A stretch of 13,710 bases of DNA from an uncultured Microbacteriaceae bacterium (GCA_934661165.1 CAKUJB010000039.1:1-13710); one strand, 5' to 3'; counted from the stretch's first letter, positions 1 through 6,961 are shown. Numbers and translations are program-made. Notes: generated from the letters alone by a model not told the origin.

Positions 1-640
1 TCATCTCGATGTGCGGCAGGCTCGGCAGCCGCTGGCCCGTGTGCCGGAGGCGCAGCCCCTCGGCGAATCGCGGCGCCGCGAGCAGCAGCCCGGACACGAA
101 CTGGCTCGAGGCGGAGGCGTCGATCTCGATCGCGCCGCCACGCACCTCGCCCACGCCGCGCACCGTGAAGGGGAGGCGACCGGTCCCGCCGTCGTCGACC
201 TCGACGCCGAGCGCGCGCAGGGCGTCGATCGTCACCGACATGGGACGACGACGGGCGGACTCGTCGCCGTCGAAGCGCACCTCGCCCGACGCGAGCGCGG
301 CCAGCGGCGGCACGAATCGCATGACGGTGCCCGCGAGCCCGACGTCGATCGTCGCCGGTCCCCGCAGCGCCCCCGGGGTGACCAGCCAGTCGGCGCCGTA
401 CTCGCCGGAGGCCGGCGCCTCCTGGATGTCGGCGCCGAGGGCGCGCAGCGCCTCGGCCATGAGCTCGGTGTCGCGCGCGTGCAGCGGCGCGCGGAGCCGG
501 GATGGCCCGGTCGCGAGGGCCGCGAGCACGAGCTCGCGATTGGTGAGCGACTTGCTGCCAGGCAGCCGCACGCTCGCCTGCAGCGGACCGCGGGCGGTGG
601 GTGCGGGGTAGGCGCCGCCGGAATACTGCGAGGGGCTCAT
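1..640 (-). CDS. aroA: 3-phosphoshikimate 1-carboxyvinyltransferase (EPSP synthase), N-terminal half, cut by window edge
   Basis: Catalyses transfer of enolpyruvate from phosphoenolpyruvate to shikimate-3-phosphate, the sixth step of the cytoplasmic shikimate pathway to aromatic amino acids. About 213 codons are visible; the C-terminal half lies before base 1. Family signatures seen: LPGSKSLTNRELVLAAL near residues 26-42 (the G-S-K-S and R35 substrate-binding loop), GLAGTVMRF around residue 100 (the family's GxxGTxxRF phosphoenolpyruvate loop), ARRRPM followed by a DALRALG helix, and SASSQFVSGLLLAAP. The ATG at 640 was chosen because a -10-like TAGCCT ends 7 bases upstream, as expected for a leaderless message. 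No Shine-Dalgarno sequence is evident. The gene is divergent from the sigma factor gene. An aroA next to a SigR/SigH-type sigma factor is a familiar actinobacterial arrangement (established knowledge, from memory). No frameshift is seen in the visible part. Confidence 0.95.
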   Translation of the reverse strand, partial: MSPSQYSGGAYPAPTARGPLQASVRLPGSKSLTNRELVLAALATGPSRLRAPLHARDTELMAEALRALGADIQEAPASGEYGADWLVTPGALRGPATIDVGLAGTVMRFVPPLAALASGEVRFDGDESARRRPMSVTIDALRALGVEVDDGGTGRLPFTVRGVGEVRGGAIEIDASASSQFVSGLLLAAPRFAEGLRLRHTGQRLPSLPHIEM

Positions 641-645
641 CGGTT
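620..645 (+). promoter_or_regulatory. SigR/SigH-type (thiol-stress) promoter, probably autoregulatory
   Basis: GGAAT at 620-624 and GTT at 643-645 are separated by exactly 18 bases, matching the GGAAT-N18/19-GTT consensus known for Streptomyces SigR and the GGAA-type promoters of mycobacterial SigH. It points at the sigma gene and would start RNA near 652-655, just before the ATG at 657. The -35 element lies inside the aroA coding region on the other strand, and the -10 sits between the aroA start and its own -10. The promoter match is seen in the sequence; autoregulation is inferred from the family. Confidence 0.75.
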
Positions 646-647
646 CC

Positions 648-653
648 AGGCTA
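648..653 (-). promoter_or_regulatory. -10 element for leaderless aroA
   Basis: Read on the minus strand the bases are TAGCCT, followed by seven bases and the aroA ATG. This TANNNT-N6/7-ATG spacing is the usual sign of a leaderless actinobacterial transcript. No convincing -35 is visible. Confidence 0.5.
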
Positions 654-656
654 CCG

Positions 657-1385
657 ATGAGTACCGACACCGCCACCCTCGAGCGCCCCCGCCGCGCGGG
701 CGGGATCAGCCGCGTCCCGGCGCGGCACCGGCCGACCGCCGTAGACTCCAGGGCGATGGCCACCACCAAGCCCGCTCGGACCCGCCCCGCGCCTGGTCCG
801 GAGCTCAAGGCCCTGTTCGAGGAGCAGGCGCTGCCGTACATGGACCAGCTCTACGGCGCCGCGATGCGGATGACCCGCAACCCCGCGGACGCGGCGGACC
901 TCGTCCAGGAGACGTTCGTCAAGGCGTACCAGGCCTTCGGCTCGTTCCAGCAGGGCACGAACCTGAAGGCGTGGCTGTACCGGATCCAGACGAACACGTT
1001 CATCAACTCGTACCGCAAGAACCAGCGCAACCCGTTCCAGACTTCGACGGACGACCTCGAGGACTGGCAGTTCGTCGGGGAGTCGCAGACGGCGACCTCG
1101 AGCCGCTCGGCCGAGGCGGAGGCGATCGATCACCTGCCGGACAGCGACGTCAAGGAGGCGCTCGCGTCGATCTCCGAGGACTTCCGGCTCGCGGTCTACC
1201 TCGCGGATGTCGAGGGCTTCGCGTACCAGGAGATCGCCGACATCATGAAGACGCCGGTCGGGACGGTCATGTCCCGGCTGCACCGCGGGCGCAAGCTGCT
1301 GCGGGAGAAGCTGCGCGATTACGCGATCGAGCGAGGCATCCTCGCGAGCGAGTCGGCCGACACGGCCGAGGGGGTGACATCATGA
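657..1385 (+). CDS. sigH: ECF RNA polymerase sigma factor, SigR/SigH type, with two possible starts (657 and 756)
   Basis: Directs RNA polymerase to thiol/oxidative stress promoters when released by its redox-sensitive anti-sigma partner. In the 242-residue long form, sigma region 2 spans about residues 54-125 (LYGAAMRMTRNPADAADLVQ, then FVKAYQAF and LKAWLYRIQTNTFINSYRK) and region 4 about residues 164-222 (FRLAVYLADVEGFAYQEIAD followed by GTVMSRLHRGRKLLREKL). This is the pattern of the SigR/SigH group. The frame is open from ATG 657, but ATG 756 gives a 209-residue protein that begins just before the conserved part. TAGACT at 742-747 would give a leaderless message from 756, and the GGAAT-N18-GTT promoter would give a message from 657. 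The 33-residue extension is basic and proline-rich, outside the conserved domains. The stop overlaps the anti-sigma ATG by four bases (ATGA), so the pair is co-translated. The gene could equally be named sigR. Confidence 0.93.
   Translation: MSTDTATLERPRRAGGISRVPARHRPTAVDSRAMATTKPARTRPAPGPELKALFEEQALPYMDQLYGAAMRMTRNPADAADLVQETFVKAYQAFGSFQQGTNLKAWLYRIQTNTFINSYRKNQRNPFQTSTDDLEDWQFVGESQTATSSRSAEAEAIDHLPDSDVKEALASISEDFRLAVYLADVEGFAYQEIADIMKTPVGTVMSRLHRGRKLLREKLRDYAIERGILASESADTAEGVTS
742..747 (+). promoter_or_regulatory. Internal -10 element for the short sigma isoform
   Basis: TAGACT is followed by eight bases and the in-frame ATG at 756, so transcription would begin at or one base before that ATG. 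It is a vegetative-type -10 without a clear -35. With the upstream GGAAT-N18-GTT promoter it forms a two-promoter, two-start arrangement like that of Streptomyces sigR. Confidence 0.5.
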
Positions 1386-1618
1386 CCGACTGCGGCTGCG
1401 AGAAGGCGAAGGCGGAGCTCGAGGAGTTCCTGCATCGCGAGCTCTCGGACGAGGCGTTCCGCGACATCGAGGAGCACCTCGCCGGGTGCGAGGACTGCTC
1501 GGCCGAGCACCTCGTCGGGATCACGCTCACCGAGCGGGTCCGGCGGGCGTGCGTCGAGCAGGCACCGGACGAGCTCAAGCTCCTCATCAAGTCCCGGATC
1601 GAGGCCCTCAAGGCCTGA
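1382..1618 (+). CDS. rshA: Zinc-binding redox anti-sigma factor (RsrA/RshA type, ZAS domain)
   Basis: Small cytoplasmic protein (78 residues) expected to hold the adjacent sigma factor inactive until its cysteines are oxidised. The zinc-associated anti-sigma motif is plain: H32-x3-C36-x2-C39 in EEHLAGCEDC. Cys6 lies 26 residues before His32, the same spacing as Cys11 to His37 in Streptomyces RsrA; Cys4 is an extra nearby cysteine. Cys57 lies where RsrA has its C-terminal cysteine pair, but here there is only one. The protein ends soon after a conserved-looking LKLLIKSRIEALK helix and lacks the C-terminal tail of longer homologues. The ATG lies inside the sigma stop (ATGA overlap), implying translational coupling and near-equal production. 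Convergent with kgd. Pairing with the upstream sigma factor follows from position and family. Confidence 0.92.
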   Translation: MTDCGCEKAKAELEEFLHRELSDEAFRDIEEHLAGCEDCSAEHLVGITLTERVRRACVEQAPDELKLLIKSRIEALKA

Positions 1619-1624
1619 CCCGGA

Positions 1625-1650
1625 CGGCGCTCGCTACAGGGCGAGCGCCG
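1625..1650. terminator. Bidirectional GC hairpin between anti-sigma gene and kgd
   Basis: A perfect 10-base inverted repeat (1625-1634 CGGCGCTCGC and 1641-1650 GCGAGCGCCG) encloses the six-base loop TACAGG, seven bases after the anti-sigma stop. It contains the kgd stop codon and its last codons. No T-run follows on either strand, which fits the T-poor terminators often proposed in actinobacteria. Termination itself is inferred. Confidence 0.6.
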
Positions 1651-4600
1651 CCTCGAGGAGACGACCCTGCTCCGCGGCGTGCCGCTTCGGCAGACCCGTC
1701 GCCGTCGCCGCGCTCGCGGGCCGGGAGACGACGCCGACCGGCTTGCCGAGCAGCGGCGCGATGAACTGGTTGACGAACGGCCACGCGCCCTGGTTCTCCG
1801 GCTCGTCCTGCACCCACGTGATGTCCGCGTGCTGGTAGCGGGCGACCGTCTCGACGATCTGCTCGACGGGCACGGGGTAGAGCTGCTCGATCCGCACGAG
1901 CGAGACGAGCTGCGCCTTCTCCGGCTGCTTCTCGAGCTCCGCGAGCAGGTCGTAGTAGAGCTTGCCCGAGACAAGCAGCACCTTCTGCACCGTCGCCGTC
2001 GACTCGATCCGCACGTCGTCGATGACCTCCTGGAAGCGGCCAGAGGTGAAGTCCTCGACCTGCGACGTCGCGCCCTTGAGCCGGAGCATCGACTTCGGGG
2101 AGAAGACGATGAGCGGGCGACGGGGCCGGTCGTAGGCCTGGCGCCGCAGCAGGTGGAAGTAGTTCGCCGGGGTCGAGGGCCGCGTCACGGTCATGTTGTC
2201 CTCGGCGCACAGCTGGAGATAGCGCTCCATGCGGGCGGAGGAGTGATCGGGGCCCTGGCCCTCGTAGCCGTGCGGCAGGAGCAGCACGACGGAGCTCGAC
2301 TGGCCCCACTTCTGCTCGCCGGAGGACAGGTACGTGTCGATGACGATCTGCGCGCCGTCGGCGAAGTCGCCGTACTGCGCCTCCCAGAGCACGAGCGCGT
2401 CGGCCCGCTCGGCGGAATACCCGTACTCGTACGCCATCGCGGCGTACTCGCTGAGCAGCGAGTCGTACACGTAGAAGCGCGCCTGGTGCTCCGCGAGGTT
2501 CGCGAGCGGCAGCCATTCCTGGCCCGTGCGCTGGTCGAAGAACATGGCGTGGCGGTGCGCGAAGGTGCCGCGACGCGCGTCCTGGCCGACGAGCTGGACC
2601 GCGGTGCCCTCGAGCACGAGGCTGCCGAGCGCGAGCAGCTCGCCGAAGCCCCAGTCGATGCCGCCGCTGCGGGCCATCTCGACGCGCCTCGCGATGACGT
2701 TCTGCGCGAGCTTCTGGTGGACGGTGAAGCCCTCCGGCTCGTTCGCGTGCGCGTCCCCGATGAGCTGCACCGCGGCCTCGCTCACGGGCGGGATCTCGAC
2801 GCGGATCTCGCCGGCCGGCTCGGTCTCGGCGATGACCGGGATCGGCGCCGTCTGCGCGACGTGCATCTCGAGGAAGGCTCGCTCCAGGCGCTCCTGGAAG
2901 TCCTTCTGCGCGGCCTCCGACTCCTCCTGCGTGATGTCGCCGCGGCCCACGAGGCCCTCGGTGTAGAGCTTTCGCGTCGAGCGCTTCGCCTCGATGAGCT
3001 GGTACATGAGCGGCTGGGTCATGCTCGGGTCGTCGCCCTCGTTGTGCCCGCGGCGGCGGTAGCAGATGAGGTCGATGAAGACGTCGGCGTGGAACCGCTG
3101 CCGGTAGTCGAAGGCGAGCTTCGCGACCCGGACGACGGCCTCGGGGTCGTCGCCGTTCACGTGGAAGATCGGCGCCTGGATCGTCTTCGCGACGTCCGTC
3201 GAGTAGAGGCTCGTGCGGGCCTCGCTCGGGCTCGTCGTGAAGCCGACCTGGTTGTTGATGTTGATGTGGATCGTGCCGCCGGTGCGGTAGGCCCGCAGCT
3301 GCGACATCTGCAGCACCTCGACGTTGATGCCCTGGCCCGCGAGCGCGGCGTCGCCGTGGATGAGGATCGGCAGCGTCGTGAACGTGCCGATCGGGCGGCG
3401 GTCCTGCTTCGCGCGGACGATGCCCTCGAGGACGCCGTTGACGACCTCGAGGTGGCTCGGGTTCGCCGCGACGTACAGCGGGACCGTCTTGCCGTCCGGC
3501 GACTCGAAGAGCCCCTCGGTGCCGAGGTGGTACTTGACGTCGCCCGAGCCGGAGGTGCCGAAGTCGCCCTCGAACTCGCGGAAGATCTGCGAGTACGTCT
3601 TGCCCGCGATGTTCGTGAGGACGTTGAGCCGACCGCGGTGGGCCATGCCGATCGCGGCGCCGTCGAGCTCGGCGGCCGCCGCATTCTGCAGGATCTCGTC
3701 GAGCAGCGGGATCGTCGATTCGCCCCCCTCGAGGGAGAAGCGCTTCTGGCCGACGAACTTCGTCTGCAGGAAGGTCTCGAAGGCCTCGGCCTCGTTGAGC
3801 TTGCCGAGGATGCGCATCTGCTCGTCGTGCGTCGGCTTCTCGTACTTCACCTCGAGCCGCTCCTGGAACCAGCGGCGCTGCTCGGGCTCCGGGATGTGCA
3901 TGTACTCGACGCCGACCGTCCGGCAGTACGTGTCGCGGAGGATGCCGAGCACGTCGCGGAGCTTCGCCGAGCGCCGGCCGCCGAAGCCGCCGACGACGAA
4001 TTCGCGGTCGAGGTCCCAGAAGGTCAGGCCGTGGCTCGCGATGTCGAGGTCCGGGTGACCGCGCTGCACGTACTCGAGCGGGTCGATGTCGGCCATGAGG
4101 TGGCCGCGGACGCGGTACGCGTTGATGAGCTGCTGCACGCGGCCGGTCTTGTCGATCTGGGTCGCGGGGTCGACGGCGACGTCGGCGGCCCAGCGGATCG
4201 GCTCGTACGGGATCCGCAGCGCGGCGAAGATGTCCTCGTAGAAGTCCCGCTGCCCGATGAGCAGCTCGTGGAGCTTCTTGAGGTACTCGCCGGAGCCGGC
4301 GCCCTGGATGACGCGGTGGTCGTACGTGCTCGTGAGCGTGATGACCTTGCCGACGCCGAGGTCGGCGAGCGTGCGCTCGCTCGTGCCCTGGAACTCGGCC
4401 GGGTACTCGAGCGCACCGGCGCCGATGATGCAGCCGGCGCCCTTCATGAGGCGGGGGACCGAGTGCACGGTGCCGATGCCGCCGGGGTTCGTCAGCGAGA
4501 TCGTGTTGCCCGTGAGATCGTCGGCGGTGAGCTTGCCGGCGCGCGAGCGGGCGACGACGTCCTCGTACGCCGCGATGAACTCGGAGAAGCTCATCGTCTC

Positions 4601-5353
4601 TGCGCGCTTGATGCCGGGCACGACGAGCGAGCGGGTGCCGTCGGGCTTCGGCAGGTCGATCGCGATGCCGAGGTTGATGTGCGCGGGCGTCACGACGGCG
4701 GGCTTGCCGTCGATCTCGTCGTAGTAGACGGACTGGCTCGGGAACTCCTTGAGCGCCCGGATCATCGCCCACGCGATGAGGTGCGTGAAGCTGATCTTGC
4801 CGCCGCGGGTCCGCGTGAGGTGGTTGTTGATGACGATCCGGTTGTCGATCATCAGCTTCGCCGGGATCGAGCGGACGGTCGTCGCGGTCGGGACCGTGAG
4901 CGAGGCGTCCATGTGCGAGGCGAGCGCCTTCGCCGGGCCCCGGAGGACGCTGTACTCGGGCTCGTCGGCGGCCGGCGGCTCGGGCCGGCTGATCGGCGCG
5001 GTCGGCACGTCGGCCGGGACCGGGGTCGTCTTCGCGGGCAGCGCGGTCGTCCGCGCGGAGACCTGTCCCGTCGTCGTCGGCGGCTCGGTGGGTTCGGCGG
5101 GCGCGGTCACCGCAGTCTCCGCAGCCGGCGCCGTCGTCGCCGCGGGCGCGCTCGGCTCGGTCGCTCCGCCCGTCGCGAGCGCCGCGAACTCGGCGTCGAG
5201 CTCCGCGAGCCCCTCCGCGCTCGGGGCCTGGCCGGCGGCGATCGCCGCCTCGTCGGCTCGCCTGGTGGAGTGCAGCAGCTGGTCGATGAGCCACTGTTCG
5301 GCGGCATCGTCGGATGCGCCCCCGGTGGTCGTCGGGCTGGAGGGGTTCGACAC
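1634..5353 (-). CDS. kgd: Multifunctional 2-oxoglutarate decarboxylase/dehydrogenase E1-E2 fusion (Kgd/OdhA/SucA type)
   Basis: Thiamine-diphosphate enzyme at the TCA-cycle/glutamate branch point: decarboxylates 2-oxoglutarate and, with partner subunits, feeds succinyl transfer. At 1239 residues it matches actinobacterial Kgd length. Order of parts: a helical N-terminal segment (AEQWLIDQLLHS), an Ala/Pro/Thr linker to about residue 130, an E2-like acyltransferase domain to about 375 with D345-H346-R347, then the E1 domain. E1 signatures are IGMAHRGRLNVL, the ThDP/Mg site G667-D668-A669 to N700-N701, and a C-terminal transketolase-like half (ENQGAWPFVNQF). There is no lipoyl domain, as usual for this fusion. 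GTG 5353 is chosen because VSNPSSP followed by the helix matches family N-termini and a purine-rich GAAGGCAGG precedes it; the frame stays open further upstream only because of GC bias. In relatives an FHA protein (OdhI/GarA) inhibits the enzyme; none is in this window. Confidence 0.95.
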   Translation of the reverse strand: MSNPSSPTTTGGASDDAAEQWLIDQLLHSTRRADEAAIAAGQAPSAEGLAELDAEFAALATGGATEPSAPAATTAPAAETAVTAPAEPTEPPTTTGQVSARTTALPAKTTPVPADVPTAPISRPEPPAADEPEYSVLRGPAKALASHMDASLTVPTATTVRSIPAKLMIDNRIVINNHLTRTRGGKISFTHLIAWAMIRALKEFPSQSVYYDEIDGKPAVVTPAHINLGIAIDLPKPDGTRSLVVPGIKRAETMSFSEFIAAYEDVVARSRAGKLTADDLTGNTISLTNPGGIGTVHSVPRLMKGAGCIIGAGALEYPAEFQGTSERTLADLGVGKVITLTSTYDHRVIQGAGSGEYLKKLHELLIGQRDFYEDIFAALRIPYEPIRWAADVAVDPATQIDKTGRVQQLINAYRVRGHLMADIDPLEYVQRGHPDLDIASHGLTFWDLDREFVVGGFGGRRSAKLRDVLGILRDTYCRTVGVEYMHIPEPEQRRWFQERLEVKYEKPTHDEQMRILGKLNEAEAFETFLQTKFVGQKRFSLEGGESTIPLLDEILQNAAAAELDGAAIGMAHRGRLNVLTNIAGKTYSQIFREFEGDFGTSGSGDVKYHLGTEGLFESPDGKTVPLYVAANPSHLEVVNGVLEGIVRAKQDRRPIGTFTTLPILIHGDAALAGQGINVEVLQMSQLRAYRTGGTIHININNQVGFTTSPSEARTSLYSTDVAKTIQAPIFHVNGDDPEAVVRVAKLAFDYRQRFHADVFIDLICYRRRGHNEGDDPSMTQPLMYQLIEAKRSTRKLYTEGLVGRGDITQEESEAAQKDFQERLERAFLEMHVAQTAPIPVIAETEPAGEIRVEIPPVSEAAVQLIGDAHANEPEGFTVHQKLAQNVIARRVEMARSGGIDWGFGELLALGSLVLEGTAVQLVGQDARRGTFAHRHAMFFDQRTGQEWLPLANLAEHQARFYVYDSLLSEYAAMAYEYGYSAERADALVLWEAQYGDFADGAQIVIDTYLSSGEQKWGQSSSVVLLLPHGYEGQGPDHSSARMERYLQLCAEDNMTVTRPSTPANYFHLLRRQAYDRPRRPLIVFSPKSMLRLKGATSQVEDFTSGRFQEVIDDVRIESTATVQKVLLVSGKLYYDLLAELEKQPEKAQLVSLVRIEQLYPVPVEQIVETVARYQHADITWVQDEPENQGAWPFVNQFIAPLLGKPVGVVSRPASAATATGLPKRHAAEQGRLLEAALAL

Positions 5354-5383
5354 GGGCGTCAGCCTGCCTTCGCGGGTGGATCC

Positions 5384-5415
5384 GGCGCGGACGTCCCGGG
5401 ACCCCCCGGCGCGCC
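5384..5415 (-). promoter_or_regulatory. Structured 5' leader of kgd mRNA
   Basis: GGCGCG (5384-5389) and CGCGCC (5410-5415) are complementary and enclose the perfect palindrome GTCCCGGGAC at 5393-5402. If kgd transcription starts about seven bases after the TAGCAT box, near 5418, this hairpin would be almost the first thing transcribed. It could stabilise the message or bind a regulator. In DNA this rich in GC such structures can arise by chance. Confidence 0.35.
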
Positions 5416-5424
5416 TGAGCCTCA

Positions 5425-5430
5425 ATGCTA
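5425..5430 (-). promoter_or_regulatory. -10 element for kgd
   Basis: TAGCAT on the minus strand lies about 72 bases before the GTG start and is the best TANNNT box in the 168-base kgd-guaB1 divergent region. The hexamers 17-18 bases upstream (AGCGAA/CAGCGA) are poor -35 matches. Confidence 0.4.
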
Positions 5431-5509
5431 CCCGCAGTCCATCGGCGTTCGCTGAGGGGCAGGGCGTGCCGCGGGGTCCCGCGCGCTGTCTCCGATCGCG
5501 CGCCGCGCG

Positions 5510-5515
5510 TACCCT
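5510..5515 (+). promoter_or_regulatory. -10 element for leaderless guaB1
   Basis: TACCCT is followed by the six bases GGGGCC and then the guaB1 ATG, so the transcript would begin at or within a base of the start codon. No Shine-Dalgarno sequence is seen. The region at the -35 position (TGTCTC) is weak. Confidence 0.5.
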
Positions 5516-5521
5516 GGGGCC

Positions 5522-6961
5522 ATGCGGTTCCTCGACGGCAGACCGGCCCATGACCTGACTTACTCGGATGTCTTCCTCGCGCCGTCCCGCAGCGCCGTCG
5601 AGAGCCGGTTCGACGTCGACCTCGCACCGGGCGACGGCACGCCCGCGACGCTGCCGATCGTGTCGTCGAACATGAATGCGGTGACCGGCCCCCGCATGGC
5701 CGCGGCCCTCGCCCGGCGGGGCGGGCTGAGCATCCTGCCGCAGGACCTGCCGCTCCAGGACCTCGACGCCGCCCTGCGGTGGGTGAAGGCCCAGCCGGTC
5801 GGCTTCGACACCGCCGTCGAGCTGCGTGCCGACGACACGGTCGATGCGGCGCTCGGCGAGGTGCCGCCGACCACCGGCTACGGCGTCGTCGTGACCGACG
5901 ACGAGGGCGAGCTCATCGGTGCGATCGCGGCCGAACGGCTCGCGAGCGCGATCGGCGATGCGCCGCTGAGCGACCTGCTCGGAGATCGACTGCCCGCCGT
6001 CGACCTCGACGAGGTCGTCGACGCGCGTGGGGCCTTCGACCTCATGGTCGAGGCGAGGCTCGAGTTCGCCCCCGTCGTGCACAACGGCAGGCTCATCGGG
6101 ACGATCTCGCGCCGCGGTGCGCTGCGCTCGACGCTGTACCGTCCCGCGCTCGACGCCGAGGGACGGCTCGCGGTTGGCGCGGCGGTCGGGATCAACGGCG
6201 ACGCCGCCGCGAAGGCGCGCGCGATCGTCGAGGCGGGCGCCGACGTGCTCGTCGTCGACACCGCGCACGGCCACCAGGACGGCGCGATCCGCGCGATCGA
6301 GGCGGTCGCCGCGCTCGGGCTCGGCGTGCCGATCGTCGCGGGCAACGTCGTGACGGCGAACGGCGTGCACGACCTCGTCCGCGCGGGCGCGACGATCGTG
6401 AAGGTGGGGGTCGGACCCGGCGCGATGTGCACGACCCGCATGATGACCGCGGTGGGCCGGCCGCAGTTCTCCGCGGTGCTCGACACGGCCGAGGCCGCGC
6501 GCGAGCTCGGTGCGCACGTGTGGGCCGATGGCGGGGTCCGGTATCCGCGGGACGTCGCCCTCGCGCTCGCCGCGGGCGCGCATTCGGTCATGATCGGCTC
6601 CTGGTTCACCGGCACGATCGAGGCGCCCGGCGCGATCGCCCGGGACGCCGCGGGGCGGGCCTACAAGGAGAACTGGGGCATGGCCTCGACGAAGGCGGTC
6701 GTTGAGCGCTTCCGCCGACTCGACCACTACGAGCTCGCGAAGAAGACGCTCTTCGCCGAGGGCATCTCGTCGTCGATGATCTACCTCGACCCGCTCCGGC
6801 CGAGCGTCGAGGACCTCCTCGACATGATCACCTCCGGGCTGCGCAGCTCGATGACGTACGCGGGCGCGCGGAGCGTCGAGGCCTTCCACGAGCGCGCGAT
6901 CGTCGGCGTGCAGTCGGCCGCCGGCTATGAGGAGGGCAAGGCCCTCCCGGTGAGCTGGTAG
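5522..6961 (+). CDS. guaB1: GuaB1-type GMP reductase with CBS domains (often annotated as IMP dehydrogenase)
   Basis: Member of the IMP dehydrogenase/GMP reductase superfamily, 479 residues, a TIM barrel with inserted CBS pair. The N-terminus MRFLDGRPAHDLTYSDVFL and the LPIVSSNMNAVTG and GGLSILPQDLPLQDLDAALRW segments match mycobacterial GuaB1 (Rv1843c), a paralogue of true GuaB. The CBS pair lies at about residues 90-205 (GVVVTDDEGELIGAI; APVVHNGRLIGTISRRG). The catalytic loop is GPGAMCTTRMMTAVGRP with Cys303, followed by DGGVRYPRDVALALAAGAHS. Published work on the mycobacterial GuaB1 assigns NADPH-dependent GMP reductase activity with nucleotide control through CBS (knowledge recalled, not shown here), so it would return GMP to IMP. 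The ATG at 5522 is fixed by the family N-terminus and a leaderless -10. Divergent from kgd and followed by two CNNM genes, the same order as Rv1843c-Rv1842c-Rv1841c. Confidence 0.93.
   Translation: MRFLDGRPAHDLTYSDVFLAPSRSAVESRFDVDLAPGDGTPATLPIVSSNMNAVTGPRMAAALARRGGLSILPQDLPLQDLDAALRWVKAQPVGFDTAVELRADDTVDAALGEVPPTTGYGVVVTDDEGELIGAIAAERLASAIGDAPLSDLLGDRLPAVDLDEVVDARGAFDLMVEARLEFAPVVHNGRLIGTISRRGALRSTLYRPALDAEGRLAVGAAVGINGDAAAKARAIVEAGADVLVVDTAHGHQDGAIRAIEAVAALGLGVPIVAGNVVTANGVHDLVRAGATIVKVGVGPGAMCTTRMMTAVGRPQFSAVLDTAEAARELGAHVWADGGVRYPRDVALALAAGAHSVMIGSWFTGTIEAPGAIARDAAGRAYKENWGMASTKAVVERFRRLDHYELAKKTLFAEGISSSMIYLDPLRPSVEDLLDMITSGLRSSMTYAGARSVEAFHERAIVGVQSAAGYEEGKALPVSW

Noticed and set aside
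620..647. Reverse-strand reading of the sigma promoter (GGAAC ... GTATTCC) as a stress promoter for aroA
   Set aside because: No GTT occurs 18-19 bases after GGAAC on that strand; the half-symmetry seems incidental.
1679..5455. Very long open frame on the plus strand opposite kgd
   Set aside because: The product is Arg/Val/Asp-rich low-complexity protein without family motifs, a mirror of GC-rich codons; the minus strand encodes an unmistakable Kgd.
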